From positions 248,001-312,000 of the forward strand of contig CAWJWL010000003.1 in the NCBI GenBank assembly GCA_963846565.1: a stretch of DNA of 64,000 nt, written 5' to 3'. The stretch is from WHSW01 sp963846565 (GTDB taxonomy: Bacteria > Actinomycetota > Thermoleophilia > Solirubrobacterales > 70-9). The position numbers were made by a program, and so were the translations under genes. Of this stretch, positions 8,605 through 17,500 are shown in pieces. How positions within the stretch are numbered: position 1 is the first letter of the stretch; each line of letters opens with the position of its first letter. The notes under the pieces were generated by a model. It did not search any database and was not told the origin of the DNA. It saw nothing but the letters and a program-made list of their open reading frames with translations.

Positions 8605-9279
8605 CTGGTCTTCGAAGGTAGATCGGCCTCACCTGCTCGGGGCCGACCCGCTCTGCCCCGGCGGCAAGAGCGCAGACGTTCCGCGCCGCCATCCGGTGCA
8701 TCGGGTCCGCGTCGGGAGGCACCTCCGCGCCCGCGGCCTCGAGCTCCTGACGGAATCGTAGCGAGCCGTCACCGCCTGCCAGCGGGCGTGAATCGAGCTC
8801 GGCGATACGCGCGGCGAGGTCGCCGGGCGGCGCGACGAAGGCCGGCCAGACGACCTCGTCGCCGTCCCCGAGGAGAAGCCCGAACACCTCGCCACGGCGG
8901 GCGTCGAGCAGGGCCAGGCGCGGACGGTCGCCCCCGCGGGGATCCCGCGTGCGAGCGCCTCCAACGAGCCGACGGCGACGAGCGGCAATCCGCGGGCCTG
9001 GGCGAGCGCGCGCGCCGTGGCGACGCCGACGCGGAGGCCGGTGAACGTGCCCGGCCCGACGCCGACCGCGATCGCGCCCACGGCCTCCCATCCGCCGGCG
9101 GCGGCGACCGCTTCGGCGACCAGACCGAGCAGGGCAGAGGAGTGACGTGGTCTGCCGTCGGGGCCGGGGTCGGCCCAGCCCTCGAAGAGGATTCCGTCCG
9201 CCCGGGTGACGGCGACGGCGGCGTCGCCAGTCGCCGTGTCGACCCCGAGGAGGGCGACGGTACTTGTTGACGCCGCCAC
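8552..9279 (-). CDS. tsaB: tRNA threonylcarbamoyladenosine biosynthesis protein TsaB, with a frameshift
   Basis: TsaB is the inactive TsaD paralogue that scaffolds the TsaB-TsaD-TsaE complex. The N-terminal half has LLGVDTATGDAAVAV, RHSSALLGLV and VGVGPGTFTGLRVGVATARA, the hallmark of the family. The second half (RPRLALLDARRGEVFGLL; RPIYLRRPDAE) is in another frame. A single missing G in the GGGGG run near 8928-8935 explains it and gives a 242-residue protein from the GTG at 9279. The homopolymer context points to a sequencing or consensus deletion. Confidence 0.86.
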
Positions 9280-9350
9280 GCCGGGGAGACTAAGGTTCTC
9301 ACCCGCCGCCGTCGGGGCGGCTGGCAACCAACTACCAATTGGAGGGGACG

Positions 9351-9764
9351 ATGAGCAACTTGAAGCGACGCCGTGCCATGGCTGCGCTGGGCGTTCTCGC
9401 GATCGCCGCGACCGGGGCCGCATGGTCGGGATGCGGTGACGACGAGGACGCGGTCGAGGAGGCCCAGGAGCAGGCGGAAGAGACCGCCGACGAGATCCAG
9501 GGCGAGGTCGATGAGGCCATCGACGAGGCCCAGGAGGCCGTCGACAACGGCGACGTCGACGAGGCGATCGACGAGGCCCAGCAGTCGGCCGAGGAGACCG
9601 CGGACGAGATCCAGGATCAGGCCAACGAAGCCGTCGAAGCCGCCCAGAGCGGCGACGCTGACGCGGCCGAGGACGCCGCCAACGAGGCGGTCGACCAGGC
9701 AACCGACGCCGCCAACGAGGCGGTCGACCAGGCACAGGAAGCCATCGACCAGGCCCAGCCGTAA
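9351..9764 (+). CDS. Acidic heptad-repeat lipoprotein
   Basis: A 137-residue protein. A basic N-terminus (NLKRRR), a hydrophobic stretch (AALGVLAIAATGAAW) and a Cys in SGCGDDED look like a lipoprotein signal peptide. The mature part is almost entirely Ala/Glu/Asp/Gln repeats (EAQEQAEETADEI; EAVDQA twice; DEAIDEAQ), predicted as a long acidic coiled coil. A strong GGAGGGG precedes the ATG at 9351, which decides the start over a TTG 12 bp upstream. It lies on the opposite strand inside the tsa gene run, starting 72 bp from tsaB. Function unknown; a cell-envelope spacer or scaffold is conceivable. Confidence 0.75.
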   Translation: MSNLKRRRAMAALGVLAIAATGAAWSGCGDDEDAVEEAQEQAEETADEIQGEVDEAIDEAQEAVDNGDVDEAIDEAQQSAEETADEIQDQANEAVEAAQSGDADAAEDAANEAVDQATDAANEAVDQAQEAIDQAQP

Positions 9765-9768
9765 GCAC

Positions 9769-10209
9769 TCATCCGGGCGGCACCGGCGCGAGGAACTCCA
9801 CCTCGCGCCGGTCGCCTCCCGCGTGCAGCAGCCTCACCTCCCAGACGGCCCCCGCCCGCTCGAGCTCCAACTCGGCGGCGCCGATCTCGGGCCACTCGAT
9901 GAACGTGACCGCATCGGCGGTCAGGTAGTCGTCCACCAGCCCCGGTTCCTCCCCTTCCAGTCCGCCGAGGCGGTAGAGGTCGAGGTGGGACACCGGCACG
10001 CGCCCGCGGTAGCGGCGCCCGATCGTGAAGGTCGGCGAGACCACCGGCCCCTCGACCCCGAGGGCCCGGCTCGCCCCGCGAATCAAGGTCGTCTTGCCGG
10101 CACCGAGCTCGCCGGAGACGAGGACGACGTCGCCCGGGCTCAGCTTTGCGGCGAGCTCGGCTCCGAGCGCCTCGGTCTCCGCGCTCCCGCCGGTCGTTCG
10201 CGTGGTCAT
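9769..10209 (-). CDS. tsaE: tRNA threonylcarbamoyladenosine biosynthesis ATPase TsaE
   Basis: A 146-residue P-loop ATPase. Walker A is SGELGAGKTTLIRG (~39-52), followed by SPTFTI, HLDLYRLGG (Walker B-like region) and the FIEWPE motif typical of TsaE. It drives turnover of the TsaBD complex in t6A synthesis. I chose the ATG at 10209, which overlaps the glycosylase stop (ATGA); a longer in-frame extension upstream is shadow coding. Confidence 0.92.
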   Translation of the reverse strand: MTTRTTGGSAETEALGAELAAKLSPGDVVLVSGELGAGKTTLIRGASRALGVEGPVVSPTFTIGRRYRGRVPVSHLDLYRLGGLEGEEPGLVDDYLTADAVTFIEWPEIGAAELELERAGAVWEVRLLHAGGDRREVEFLAPVPPG

Positions 10210-10884
10210 CCTCCGAAGAGATCGAGCTGGTTGGCGGGGTCGACCGCCGCGGCTTCGCTTTCGGCCTCGAGCTCGGCGGCGTCCGGGCGCGCGCCGGGTA
10301 TCGGCTCGTCGAGGAGCGTCGCCAGGCGGCCGAAGTCCTCGCGGCAGGTCTCGACCAGAGAGGGATTCCGCAGGGCCGCCGCCGGATGGAGCAGCGGGAG
10401 CACGAAGACGGTGCGGCCGGCGAGCTCGTGCACCTGTGGCGTCCCGCGGACGCGGGTGATGCCGAGCGGGCTGCCGGTGATCTTCTTGGTCGCGAAGTTG
10501 CCGAGCGTCGCGATCACGCGCGGCTGGATCAGCTGGATCTGGCGCTCGAGGTAGGGCCAGCACGCCTCGATCTCCTCCGGCTGCGGATCGCGGTTGCCGG
10601 GCGGGCGGCTCTTGAGGACGTTGCAGATGAAGACGCTCTCGCGCTCGAGGCCGATGCCGCCGAGGAGTTCATTCAGCAGGCCGCCGGCGCGGCCGACGAA
10701 AGGCAGCCCCTGGCGATCCTCTTCCGCCCCCGGCGCCTCGCCGACGAAGATCAGGTCCGCGTCGGCATGGCCGGCGCCGAAGACGGCCTTGCGTCCGGGT
10801 CTCATGGAGCGGGCAGCGGGTGCACCCGGCGACATCCTTGTACAGCTCGACCAGCGCCTCGCGGCGCTCGGGTGCGCCGCTCAC
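10206..10884 (-). CDS. Type-4 uracil-DNA glycosylase (4Fe-4S), with a frameshift
   Basis: The N-terminus (EALVELYKDVAGCTRCPLHETR) gives the first two Cys of the Fe-S site. After a frame change the core reads FVGEAPGAEEDRQGLPFVG, ICNVLKSRPPGNRDP, the ACWPYLERQ segment with the third Cys, and VLPLLHPAA with the His-Pro motif. Removing one base near 10791 joins them and gives ~225 residues. Type-4 UDGs excise uracil from thermally or chemically deaminated DNA. The GTG at 10884 overlaps the FmdB stop (GTGA). Confidence 0.87.
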
Positions 10885-11159
10885 TTGGGCTTGCCCCGCT
10901 GCTTGGCCCTCGCGCGCTGAGCGTCGCGGGTGGCCTTGTAGCGGGCTTTCGTCGTCCGGTGGAGCTCCGCGTTCTTGCCCTCCTGCTTGCGCGCCTCGCC
11001 GCGGGTCTTCACGAGGTGCATCGAGGGCGCCTGCGCCGAGAGCATCCGCTTGGTCTCGGGCGCGCCGCAGATCCGGCATTCCACGGACTCGGTGCCGAGA
11101 TCGACGAGCGCGTCGAACCGCTCGTTACAGCGCTCGCAGTCGAACTCGTATATCGGCAT
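10881..11159 (-). CDS. FmdB-family zinc-ribbon protein
   Basis: A 92-residue protein. It opens MPIYEFDCERCNERFD and continues VECRICGAP, the two CxxC knuckles of an FmdB/CxxC_CXXC_SSSS regulatory-type zinc ribbon. The C-terminal half is very basic (ARYKATRDAQRARAKQRGK) and could bind nucleic acid. Function of the family is poorly defined. It is the first gene of the minus-strand run leading to rex. Confidence 0.85.
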   Translation of the reverse strand: MPIYEFDCERCNERFDALVDLGTESVECRICGAPETKRMLSAQAPSMHLVKTRGEARKQEGKNAELHRTTKARYKATRDAQRARAKQRGKPK

Positions 11160-11406
11160 GCACGAAGCCTAATCCGCCGGGCGGGCCTCACATCCGCGTG
11201 CCGGTTCCCGCGTGCAGCGGTCGGAGTGGCGCCCAATCGCTGCCACGGCGAGGACCCCCACGGCTCGAAAGAGCCGAAAAGGACCGTTACCTCCGCGCCG
11301 GTGCCGGGTAACATTCCCTTCACGCCGCGACCCGCCGAGGGCGTGGACGAGCCGGACAGCCCGGCAACGACACCGCAGGACAACCCAACGCCGTCTGGTA
11401 TCTCCG

Positions 11407-12207
11407 ATGAGGGAACTGGAACGGGATTTCCCGACACCAAGCGCAGTGCGCGACGCTTCAGTGCCGTCGCTGACGATCGTCGGCGACGGGCGGGTCGGTG
11501 GCAGCATTGCCGCAGCCGCCCGCCGCGCGGGGCTCGAGGTGACGACGGGTGGGCGCGCCGACGGCTGCGAGGCTGCACAGGCGAGCGAGGTCGCTCTGCT
11601 CTGCGTTCCCGACGACGAGATCAGGTCCGCTGCGATGAGGATCTGCGCCGCCGTCCCGCCGCTTCGAAGCGTCGGTCACGTCAGCGGCGCTACCCGGCTG
11701 GACGCGCTCGCCTCCTGCGCCGAGCGGGGCGCCTCGACCTTCTCGCTGCACCCGCTGCAGACGATCCCCGACCCTCACACCGACCTGACGGGCGCGCCGT
11801 GTGCGGTAGCCGGCTCGGACGCAGAGGCCCTCGCCCTCGCCGGTGACCTCGCCGAGCGCCTCGGGATGCGCCCGTTCGAGATCGCCGAGGAGTCCCGCGC
11901 CGCGTATCACGCGGCCGCCGCGATCGCCTCGAACTTCCTCATCGCCCTCGAGGAGTCGGCGGGCGAGCTGCTTGCCCGCGCCGGGGTCGGCGAGCCGCGC
12001 GAGATCCTCGCACCCCTCGTCCTGCGCAGCGCCGCCAACTGGGCAGAGCGCGGCGATGCCGCCCTCACCGGCCCGATCGCCCGCGGCGACGAGGAGACGA
12101 TCGAGCGCCACCGAGAGGCGATTGAGCGGCTGGCGCCCGAGCTGCTCGCTCTCTACGACGCGCTCGCCGAGCGCACCGCCGCGATCGCGAAGGGGTCCGA
12201 CCGATGA
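11407..12207 (+). CDS. Rossmann-like and DUF2520 domain protein
   Basis: A ~266-residue NAD(P)-binding-fold protein. It has LTIVGDGRVGGSIAAAARRAG (GxGxxG type, ~21-40), CVPDDEIRSAA, HVSGATRLDAL, FSLHPLQTI and AAAIASNFLIAL, the DUF2520/ProC-like layout. Such genes commonly precede panC in actinobacteria, and here the stop overlaps the panC ATG by 4 bp, so a role linked to pantothenate is plausible but unproven. The ATG at 11407 has no clear Shine-Dalgarno; a GTG at 11461 would also keep the fold. Confidence 0.8.
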   Translation: MRELERDFPTPSAVRDASVPSLTIVGDGRVGGSIAAAARRAGLEVTTGGRADGCEAAQASEVALLCVPDDEIRSAAMRICAAVPPLRSVGHVSGATRLDALASCAERGASTFSLHPLQTIPDPHTDLTGAPCAVAGSDAEALALAGDLAERLGMRPFEIAEESRAAYHAAAAIASNFLIALEESAGELLARAGVGEPREILAPLVLRSAANWAERGDAALTGPIARGDEETIERHREAIERLAPELLALYDALAERTAAIAKGSDR

Positions 12208-13064
12208 CGCGGGTGATCCGCACCCACGCCGAGCTCGACGAAGCGCTCGCCGGCGCTCGGGCCGACGGCCGATCGGTTGGCCTCGTGCCGACGATGGGCT
12301 TTCTCCACGATGGCCATCTGGCGCTCCTGCGCGCCGCGAGCGAACGCTGCGACACCGTGATCATGAGCCTCTTCGTCAACCCGGCGCAGTTCGGCCCCGG
12401 CGAGGACCTCGACGCGTATCCACGTGATTTCGACCGCGACGTCGACCTCGCCGCCGGAGCGGACGTCGATCTCGTCTATGCGCCGTCGGAGGACGAGATC
12501 TACCCACCGGGGTTCGCGACCACGGTCGAGGTCGGCGGCCTCACCGACGTCCTCGACGGCGACCCCGGTCGCCGCGGCGCCGCCCACTTCCGCGGCGTGA
12601 CGACCGTCGTCGCCAAGCTCTTCAACACGGTCCGCCCGCAGGTCGCGTTCTTCGGCCAGAAGGACGCCCAGCAGGCGCTCGTGATCCAGCGGATGACGCG
12701 TGACCTCGACTTCGGCATCGAGATCGTCGTCGTGCCGACCGTGCGCGATGCCGATGGGCTCGCGATGAGCTCGCGGAACGCGTATCTGGAAAGTGTGGAC
12801 CGCGCCCGGGCCACCGCGATCTACCGCTCGCTGCGAGCCGTCGAGGCTGCCGTCCAGCGTGGCGAGCGCGACGCCGCGTCCGCCGTCCGCGCCGGCCTTG
12901 CCGAGCTCGATGCGGCCGGGATCGAGCCGGAGTACCTGGAGGCGCGCGATGCCGAGACGCTCGCGCCGATCGAGAGCTTCAACGGCCGCCCCGTTCTGGT
13001 GGCCGTCGCCGCGCGCGTCGGCAGGGCGCGGCTGATCGACAACGTGCTGATCGAGGGCGCCTAG
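12204..13064 (+). CDS. panC: Pantothenate synthetase (pantoate-beta-alanine ligase)
   Basis: A 286-residue enzyme that joins pantoate and beta-alanine using ATP. The HIGH-like motif VPTMGFLHDGHL (~29-40), the SLFVNPAQF segment, the pantoate/ATP region VTTVVAKLFNTVRPQVAFFG followed by QKDAQQ, and the KMSK-equivalent AMSSRN are all present. It is second in the DUF2520-panC-panD-panB operon, with ATGA overlap upstream and a 21-bp gap to panD. Confidence 0.96.
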   Translation: MTRVIRTHAELDEALAGARADGRSVGLVPTMGFLHDGHLALLRAASERCDTVIMSLFVNPAQFGPGEDLDAYPRDFDRDVDLAAGADVDLVYAPSEDEIYPPGFATTVEVGGLTDVLDGDPGRRGAAHFRGVTTVVAKLFNTVRPQVAFFGQKDAQQALVIQRMTRDLDFGIEIVVVPTVRDADGLAMSSRNAYLESVDRARATAIYRSLRAVEAAVQRGERDAASAVRAGLAELDAAGIEPEYLEARDAETLAPIESFNGRPVLVAVAARVGRARLIDNVLIEGA

Positions 13065-13085
13065 CGCCCCTGGCAGGAGGAACCG

Positions 13086-13553
13086 ATGCAGAGACAGATG
13101 CTGAAATCGAAGATCCACCGGGCCACGGTGACGGGGTGCGACCCCGACTACGTCGGCTCGATCACGATCGACCCGGAACTGATGCGCCAGGCCGACCTGC
13201 TCGTCAACGAGCAGGTGCACGTCTGGGACATCGAGAACGGCTCGCGCTTCGTCACGTACGCGATCGAGGGCGAGCCGGGAGGCCGCGAAGTCAAGGTCAA
13301 CGGCGCCGCCGCCCTGCTCGTGAACGAGGGCGACAAGGTGATCGTCGCCTCGTTCGGCGCCTACGACGAGCGTGACCTCGAGGCCTACTCACCGGTCGTC
13401 GTCCACGTTGATGAGGGCAACGAGATCGCCCGCGTCGACTCCCACCCGGAGGTCCTCCTGGACTCTCCCCTCGCTTCCCAATCATCAATCAGTCAACCCG
13501 AAAATGGCGGACGCGAAGCGGAGCACATTTTCGGAACGTTGGAGGTTTCATGA
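13086..13553 (+). CDS. panD: Aspartate 1-decarboxylase with an extended C-terminus
   Basis: PanD makes beta-alanine from aspartate and is self-cleaved at Gly-Ser to make a pyruvoyl group; here it is G24-S25 (DYVGSITID). Lys9, the invariant active-site Lys region (MLKSKIHRATVT), and INGAAA-type VNGAAALLV are conserved. The usual protein ends near residue 126; this one has 155. The last ~25 codons are encoded by a copy of the dispersed element (~13484-13535). GGCAGGAGG precedes the start. The stop overlaps the panB start (ATGA). Confidence 0.93.
   Translation: MQRQMLKSKIHRATVTGCDPDYVGSITIDPELMRQADLLVNEQVHVWDIENGSRFVTYAIEGEPGGREVKVNGAAALLVNEGDKVIVASFGAYDERDLEAYSPVVVHVDEGNEIARVDSHPEVLLDSPLASQSSISQPENGGREAEHIFGTLEVS
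13484..13535 (-). repeat. Dispersed ~45-bp element, copy 1 (in the panD tail)
   Basis: On the minus strand the core reads CTCCGCTTCGCGTCCG and ends CGGGTTGACTGAT, matching the other copies at 20581-20624, 25758-25810, 41661-41710 and 57604-57653. A perfect 9-bp inverted repeat (CCGAAAATG 13499-13507 / CATTTTCGG 13527-13535) flanks the core, so this copy can fold as a hairpin with the core in the loop. It is in frame with panD and supplies the protein tail. Confidence 0.7.
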
Positions 13554-14488
13554 GCGTTCACAAGCAGCAGTCGATGGATCCCGCGGCCCCGCAGCGCCCG
13601 AAGGTGCAGCTGCCGCGACTCAGCGAGATGAAGATGAACGCGGAGCCGATCGTGATGGTGACCGCGTACGACCATCCCTCGGCGCAGGTCGTCGAAGCGG
13701 CCGGGGTCGACGTCGTCCTCGTCGGCGACTCGGCCGCGATGACCGTGCTCGGCTACGACTCGACCGTCCCGGTCGGCCTCGACGAGATGCTGATGCTCGC
13801 CGCCGCGGTGCGCCGCGGCCTGAAGACGCCCTTCCTCGTCGGCGACCTGCCGTTCGGCTCATACGAGGCCTCGGACGAGCAGGCGGTGGAGACCGCGATG
13901 CGGTTCGTGAAGGAGGCGGGGTGCGACGCGGTCAAGCTCGAGCGCGGCGGCAGCTCCGTCGACCGGGCGCGAGCGATCGTCCGCGCCGGGATCCCGGTCA
14001 TGGGCCACGTCGGCCTGACGCCGCAGACCGCGACGGCCCTCGGCGGCTTCAAGGCGCAGGGGAAGACGGCCGGCAGCGCGTCGCTGATCGCGAAGGAGGC
14101 CCTCGCGCTCCAGGCGGCCGGCTGCTTCGCGATCGTCTTCGAGGCAATTCCCGCGGAGATCACGGCCGCGCTGATGCCGGCGATGACGATCCCGGTGATC
14201 GGGATCGGCGCCGGCGGGGCGACCGATGGCCAGGTGCTCGTCTACCACGACCTGCTCGGGATCTTCGGCGGACACGCGGCCAAGTTCGTCAAGCGATATG
14301 CCGAGGTGCGCGAAGAGATGATTCGGGGCGTCGCCGCCTACGCGGTCGAGGTCCGGGAAGCGACCTTCCCCGGCCCCGAGCACGACTACGCCGTGGACCC
14401 CGACGAACTCACCGCTTTCCGGCGGTATCTCGAGCAGGAGGGGCCCGCGAGCGCCTTCACCGGCGACTGGTCCGCTACCGAGATCTGA
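13550..14488 (+). CDS. panB: 3-methyl-2-oxobutanoate hydroxymethyltransferase (ketopantoate hydroxymethyltransferase)
   Basis: A 312-residue TIM-barrel enzyme transferring a hydroxymethyl group from methylene-THF to ketoisovalerate. Conserved parts are MVTAYDHPSAQ, VGDSAAMTVLGYDST (metal-binding Asp), FLVGDLPFGSYE, VKLERGG, GIPVMGHVGLTPQ and VIGIGAGGATDGQVLVYHD. A TTGGAGG Shine-Dalgarno lies in the end of panD. It completes the operon that makes pantothenate from ketoisovalerate and aspartate, except for ketopantoate reductase. Confidence 0.96.
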   Translation: MSVHKQQSMDPAAPQRPKVQLPRLSEMKMNAEPIVMVTAYDHPSAQVVEAAGVDVVLVGDSAAMTVLGYDSTVPVGLDEMLMLAAAVRRGLKTPFLVGDLPFGSYEASDEQAVETAMRFVKEAGCDAVKLERGGSSVDRARAIVRAGIPVMGHVGLTPQTATALGGFKAQGKTAGSASLIAKEALALQAAGCFAIVFEAIPAEITAALMPAMTIPVIGIGAGGATDGQVLVYHDLLGIFGGHAAKFVKRYAEVREEMIRGVAAYAVEVREATFPGPEHDYAVDPDELTAFRRYLEQEGPASAFTGDWSATEI

Positions 14489-14493
14489 GGCTC

Positions 14494-14550
14494 GCGCGCG
14501 TCCGGCCACCCGGACGGAGGCAGTTCTGTACGGGTGGTCGGGAGGCGCGC
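14494..14550 (+). promoter_or_regulatory. Nested inverted repeats between panB and gltB
   Basis: An outer pair (14494-14510 with 14533-14550) can form a long imperfect stem. An inner hairpin GTCCGG-CCAC-CCGGAC (14500-14515) uses the left outer arm, so the two structures exclude each other. No T-run follows. This may be the panB terminator, or a leader that controls gltB, whose ATG is 27 bp downstream. Confidence 0.4.
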
Positions 14551-14576
14551 GGCCTCTGGCCCCTAATCTTTCGCCG

Positions 14577-17500
14577 ATGCCTACGGTCCCGGGGGGTCTT
14601 TACGACCCCAAATACGAGCATGACGCGTGCGGCGTTGCCGCGGTCGCGCGCCTGGACGGCGTCGCGATCCACGACGTGGTCGAACGAGCCCTGCGGGCGC
14701 TCGACGACCTCGAGCACCGCGGTGCCGCCGGCGCCGACCCCTCGAGCGGCGACGGCGCCGGGATCCTGCTCGCTCTCCCGCACGGCTTCCTCCGCTCCCG
14801 GGCCGGCGAGTTCGGCGCCGGAGAGATTCCGGATCCGGGACGTGTCGCGCTGGCGATGTGCTTCCTGCCCAGGGACGACGCCCGGGCGACGGAGATCGCG
14901 GCGCTGCTCGAGCGCACGGTCGCGGAGCACGGTGGCGAGCCGCTCGGCTGGCGCGACGTGCCCACCGACACCGAGCACGCCGGGCGCACCGCCCTCGAGG
15001 TAGCGCCGGACTGCCGCCAGCTCCTGATCGGCGCCGGCCCCGAGGTCGGTGATCAGGACGACTTCGAGCGCCGCCTCTTCGTCATCCGCCGCCTGGTCGA
15101 GCTCGAGGTTGGCGCCGACGTCCACTTCGCCAGCTTCTCGTCGCGGACGATCGTCTTCAAGGGAATGCTGACGGCGCCGCAGCTCGCCGGCTACTTCCCC
15201 GACCTGCGTGACCCGGAGATGGCGTCCGCGCTCGCGGTCGTCCACTCACGTTTCTCCACCAACACCTTCCCGAGCTGGGAGCTCGCCCACCCGCACCGCT
15301 TCTCCGCCCACAACGGCGAGATCAACACCCTGCTGGGCAACCTCGCCTGGATGCGGGCCCGCGAGGCGGCGCTGCGCTCGGAGGAGATCGGCGAGGTCCT
15401 CTCACGCTGCCTGCCGCTGATGGACGACGGAATCTCCGACTCGGCGGCGTTCGACCGGGCCCTCGAGCTGCTCCTCATCTCCGGCCGGTCACTCGCGCAC
15501 GCGCTGATGATGCTGATCCCGATGGCCCATGAGGGCAATCCGGAGCTGCCCGAGGAGCTCCACGGCTTCTACCGGTATCACGCCTCCCTCTTGGAGCCCT
15601 GGGACGGTCCCGCGGCGCTCGTCACCTCCGACGGCCGCCACGTTGCGGCGACGCTCGATCGCAATGGCCTGCGCCCCGGCCGCTGGCTTGTCACCGACGA
15701 CGGATGGGTCGTGCTCGGCTCCGAGGCCGGCGTCCTCCCCTTCGAGGCCGAGCGCGTCGTCAAGCGCGGGCGACTGCGCCCGGGCCACCTGTTCATCGTC
15801 GACACCGAGACGGGCCGGGTCTCCGACGACCTCGACGCGGAACTCGAGGTGGCGCGCCAACAGCCCTATGGCCAGTGGCACGAAGAGCACTCCCTGCGCC
15901 TCGAGGACCTACGGGAGCACGAGATCTCACGCGAGCACGAGCCGCTCCGGATCCGCCAGCTCGCCTTCGGCTACTCGCAGGAGGACCTCCGCGTGTTGAT
16001 CGGGCCGGCGGCGAACGACGGAGCCGAGCCGGTCGGCTCGATGGGGAACGACGCCGCCCTCGCGGCGCTCTCCGAGCGCGATCCGTCGCTCTTCTCCTAC
16101 TTCAAGCAGCGCTACGCCCAGGTGACGAACCCGCCGATCGACTCGGTCCGCGAGCAGATCGTGATGAGCCTCGAGGTGCGGGTCGGCGACTCGCTCAACC
16201 TCCTGGGCGAGACGCCCGAGCATGCGAACAAGCTCGTCCTCCCCCACCCCGTCCTCCGCGACGAGGAGCTGTCGCGAATCGCCCACTCGACCCACCCTGC
16301 GATCCGCGCCCACACGATCGACACGACCTGGCCCCTGGCCGAGGGTGCGGAGGGGATCGCCGAGGCGCTTCGCCGGATCTGCCGCGAAGCCGACGAGGCG
16401 CACGCGGACGGCGCCACCGTGCTCATTCTCAGCGACCGGGCCGTCTCCGCCGAGCGCGTCCCGATCCCGTCGTTGCTAGCCCTCGGGACCGTCCACCACC
16501 ACCTCGTCCGGGCCGGTATCCGGCTCGACGCGAGCATCATCGTCGAGTCGGGGGAGCCGCGCGAGGTCCACCACCTCGCCTGCCTGATCGGCTACGGCGC
16601 CAGCGCCGTCAACCCGTATCTGATGATCGACTCCGTCTCGGACCTCTCGGGCCGGGCGGAGCTCGACCCGGGGATCACCGACGCGCTCGCCCGCGACCAG
16701 CTGATCGCGGCGATGCGAAAGGGTCTGCTCAAGGTCATCTCGAAGATCGGGATCGCGACGATCTCCTCCTACTGCGGCGCCCAGGTATTCGAGGCCGTCG
16801 GGCTCGACCGCGACCTCGTCGAGCGCCACTTCACCGGGACGCCGTCGAGCGTCGGCGGCGTCGGCCTCCCGGTCCTCGCCGAGGAGGCGCTCGAGCGCCA
16901 CGCGCGCGCCTACCCGGGCGCCCACGGGCGGGTCCTCCCCGAGCACGTCGAGGACTCCCTGCTGCCGGCCGCGCACGCGGCCCTGCTGCCGCAGGGCGGG
17001 CTGTATGCCTGGCGGCGCGACGGCGAGCGCCACGCCTGGGATCCGTCGACGATCGCCACGCTCCAGCGCTCGGTGCGCTCGAACGGGGGCGGCCGCGATT
17101 CGTACGAGGAGTTCTCGCGCCGCGTCAACGAGGAGAACGGCGCGCTCGGCGTCCTGCGCGGTTTGCTGCGAGTCCGGGACTCCGGGGAGTCGCTGCCGAT
17201 CGAGTCCGTCGAGCCGGCGGCGCAGATCGTGCGCCGTTTCGTCACTGGCGGGATGAGCCTCGGAGCCCTGTCGCCGGAGGCGCACGAAACCCTCGCGGTG
17301 GCGATGAACCGCATCGGCGGGATGTCGAACTCCGGCGAGGGCGGCGAGGACGAGCGGCGCTACGTGCGCGACCCGAACGGCGACCTGCGCATGTCGCGGA
17401 TCAAGCAGGTCGCCTCCGGCCGCTTCGGCGTCACCGCCCACTACCTCTCGCAGGCGAACCAGATCCAGATCAAGATCTCGCAGGGCTCGAAGCCCGGCGA

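Noticed and set aside
12365..12400. A further copy of the dispersed element (GTCAACCCGGCG) in panC
   Set aside because: It encodes the normal FVNPAQFG motif of PanC and lacks the rest of the element.
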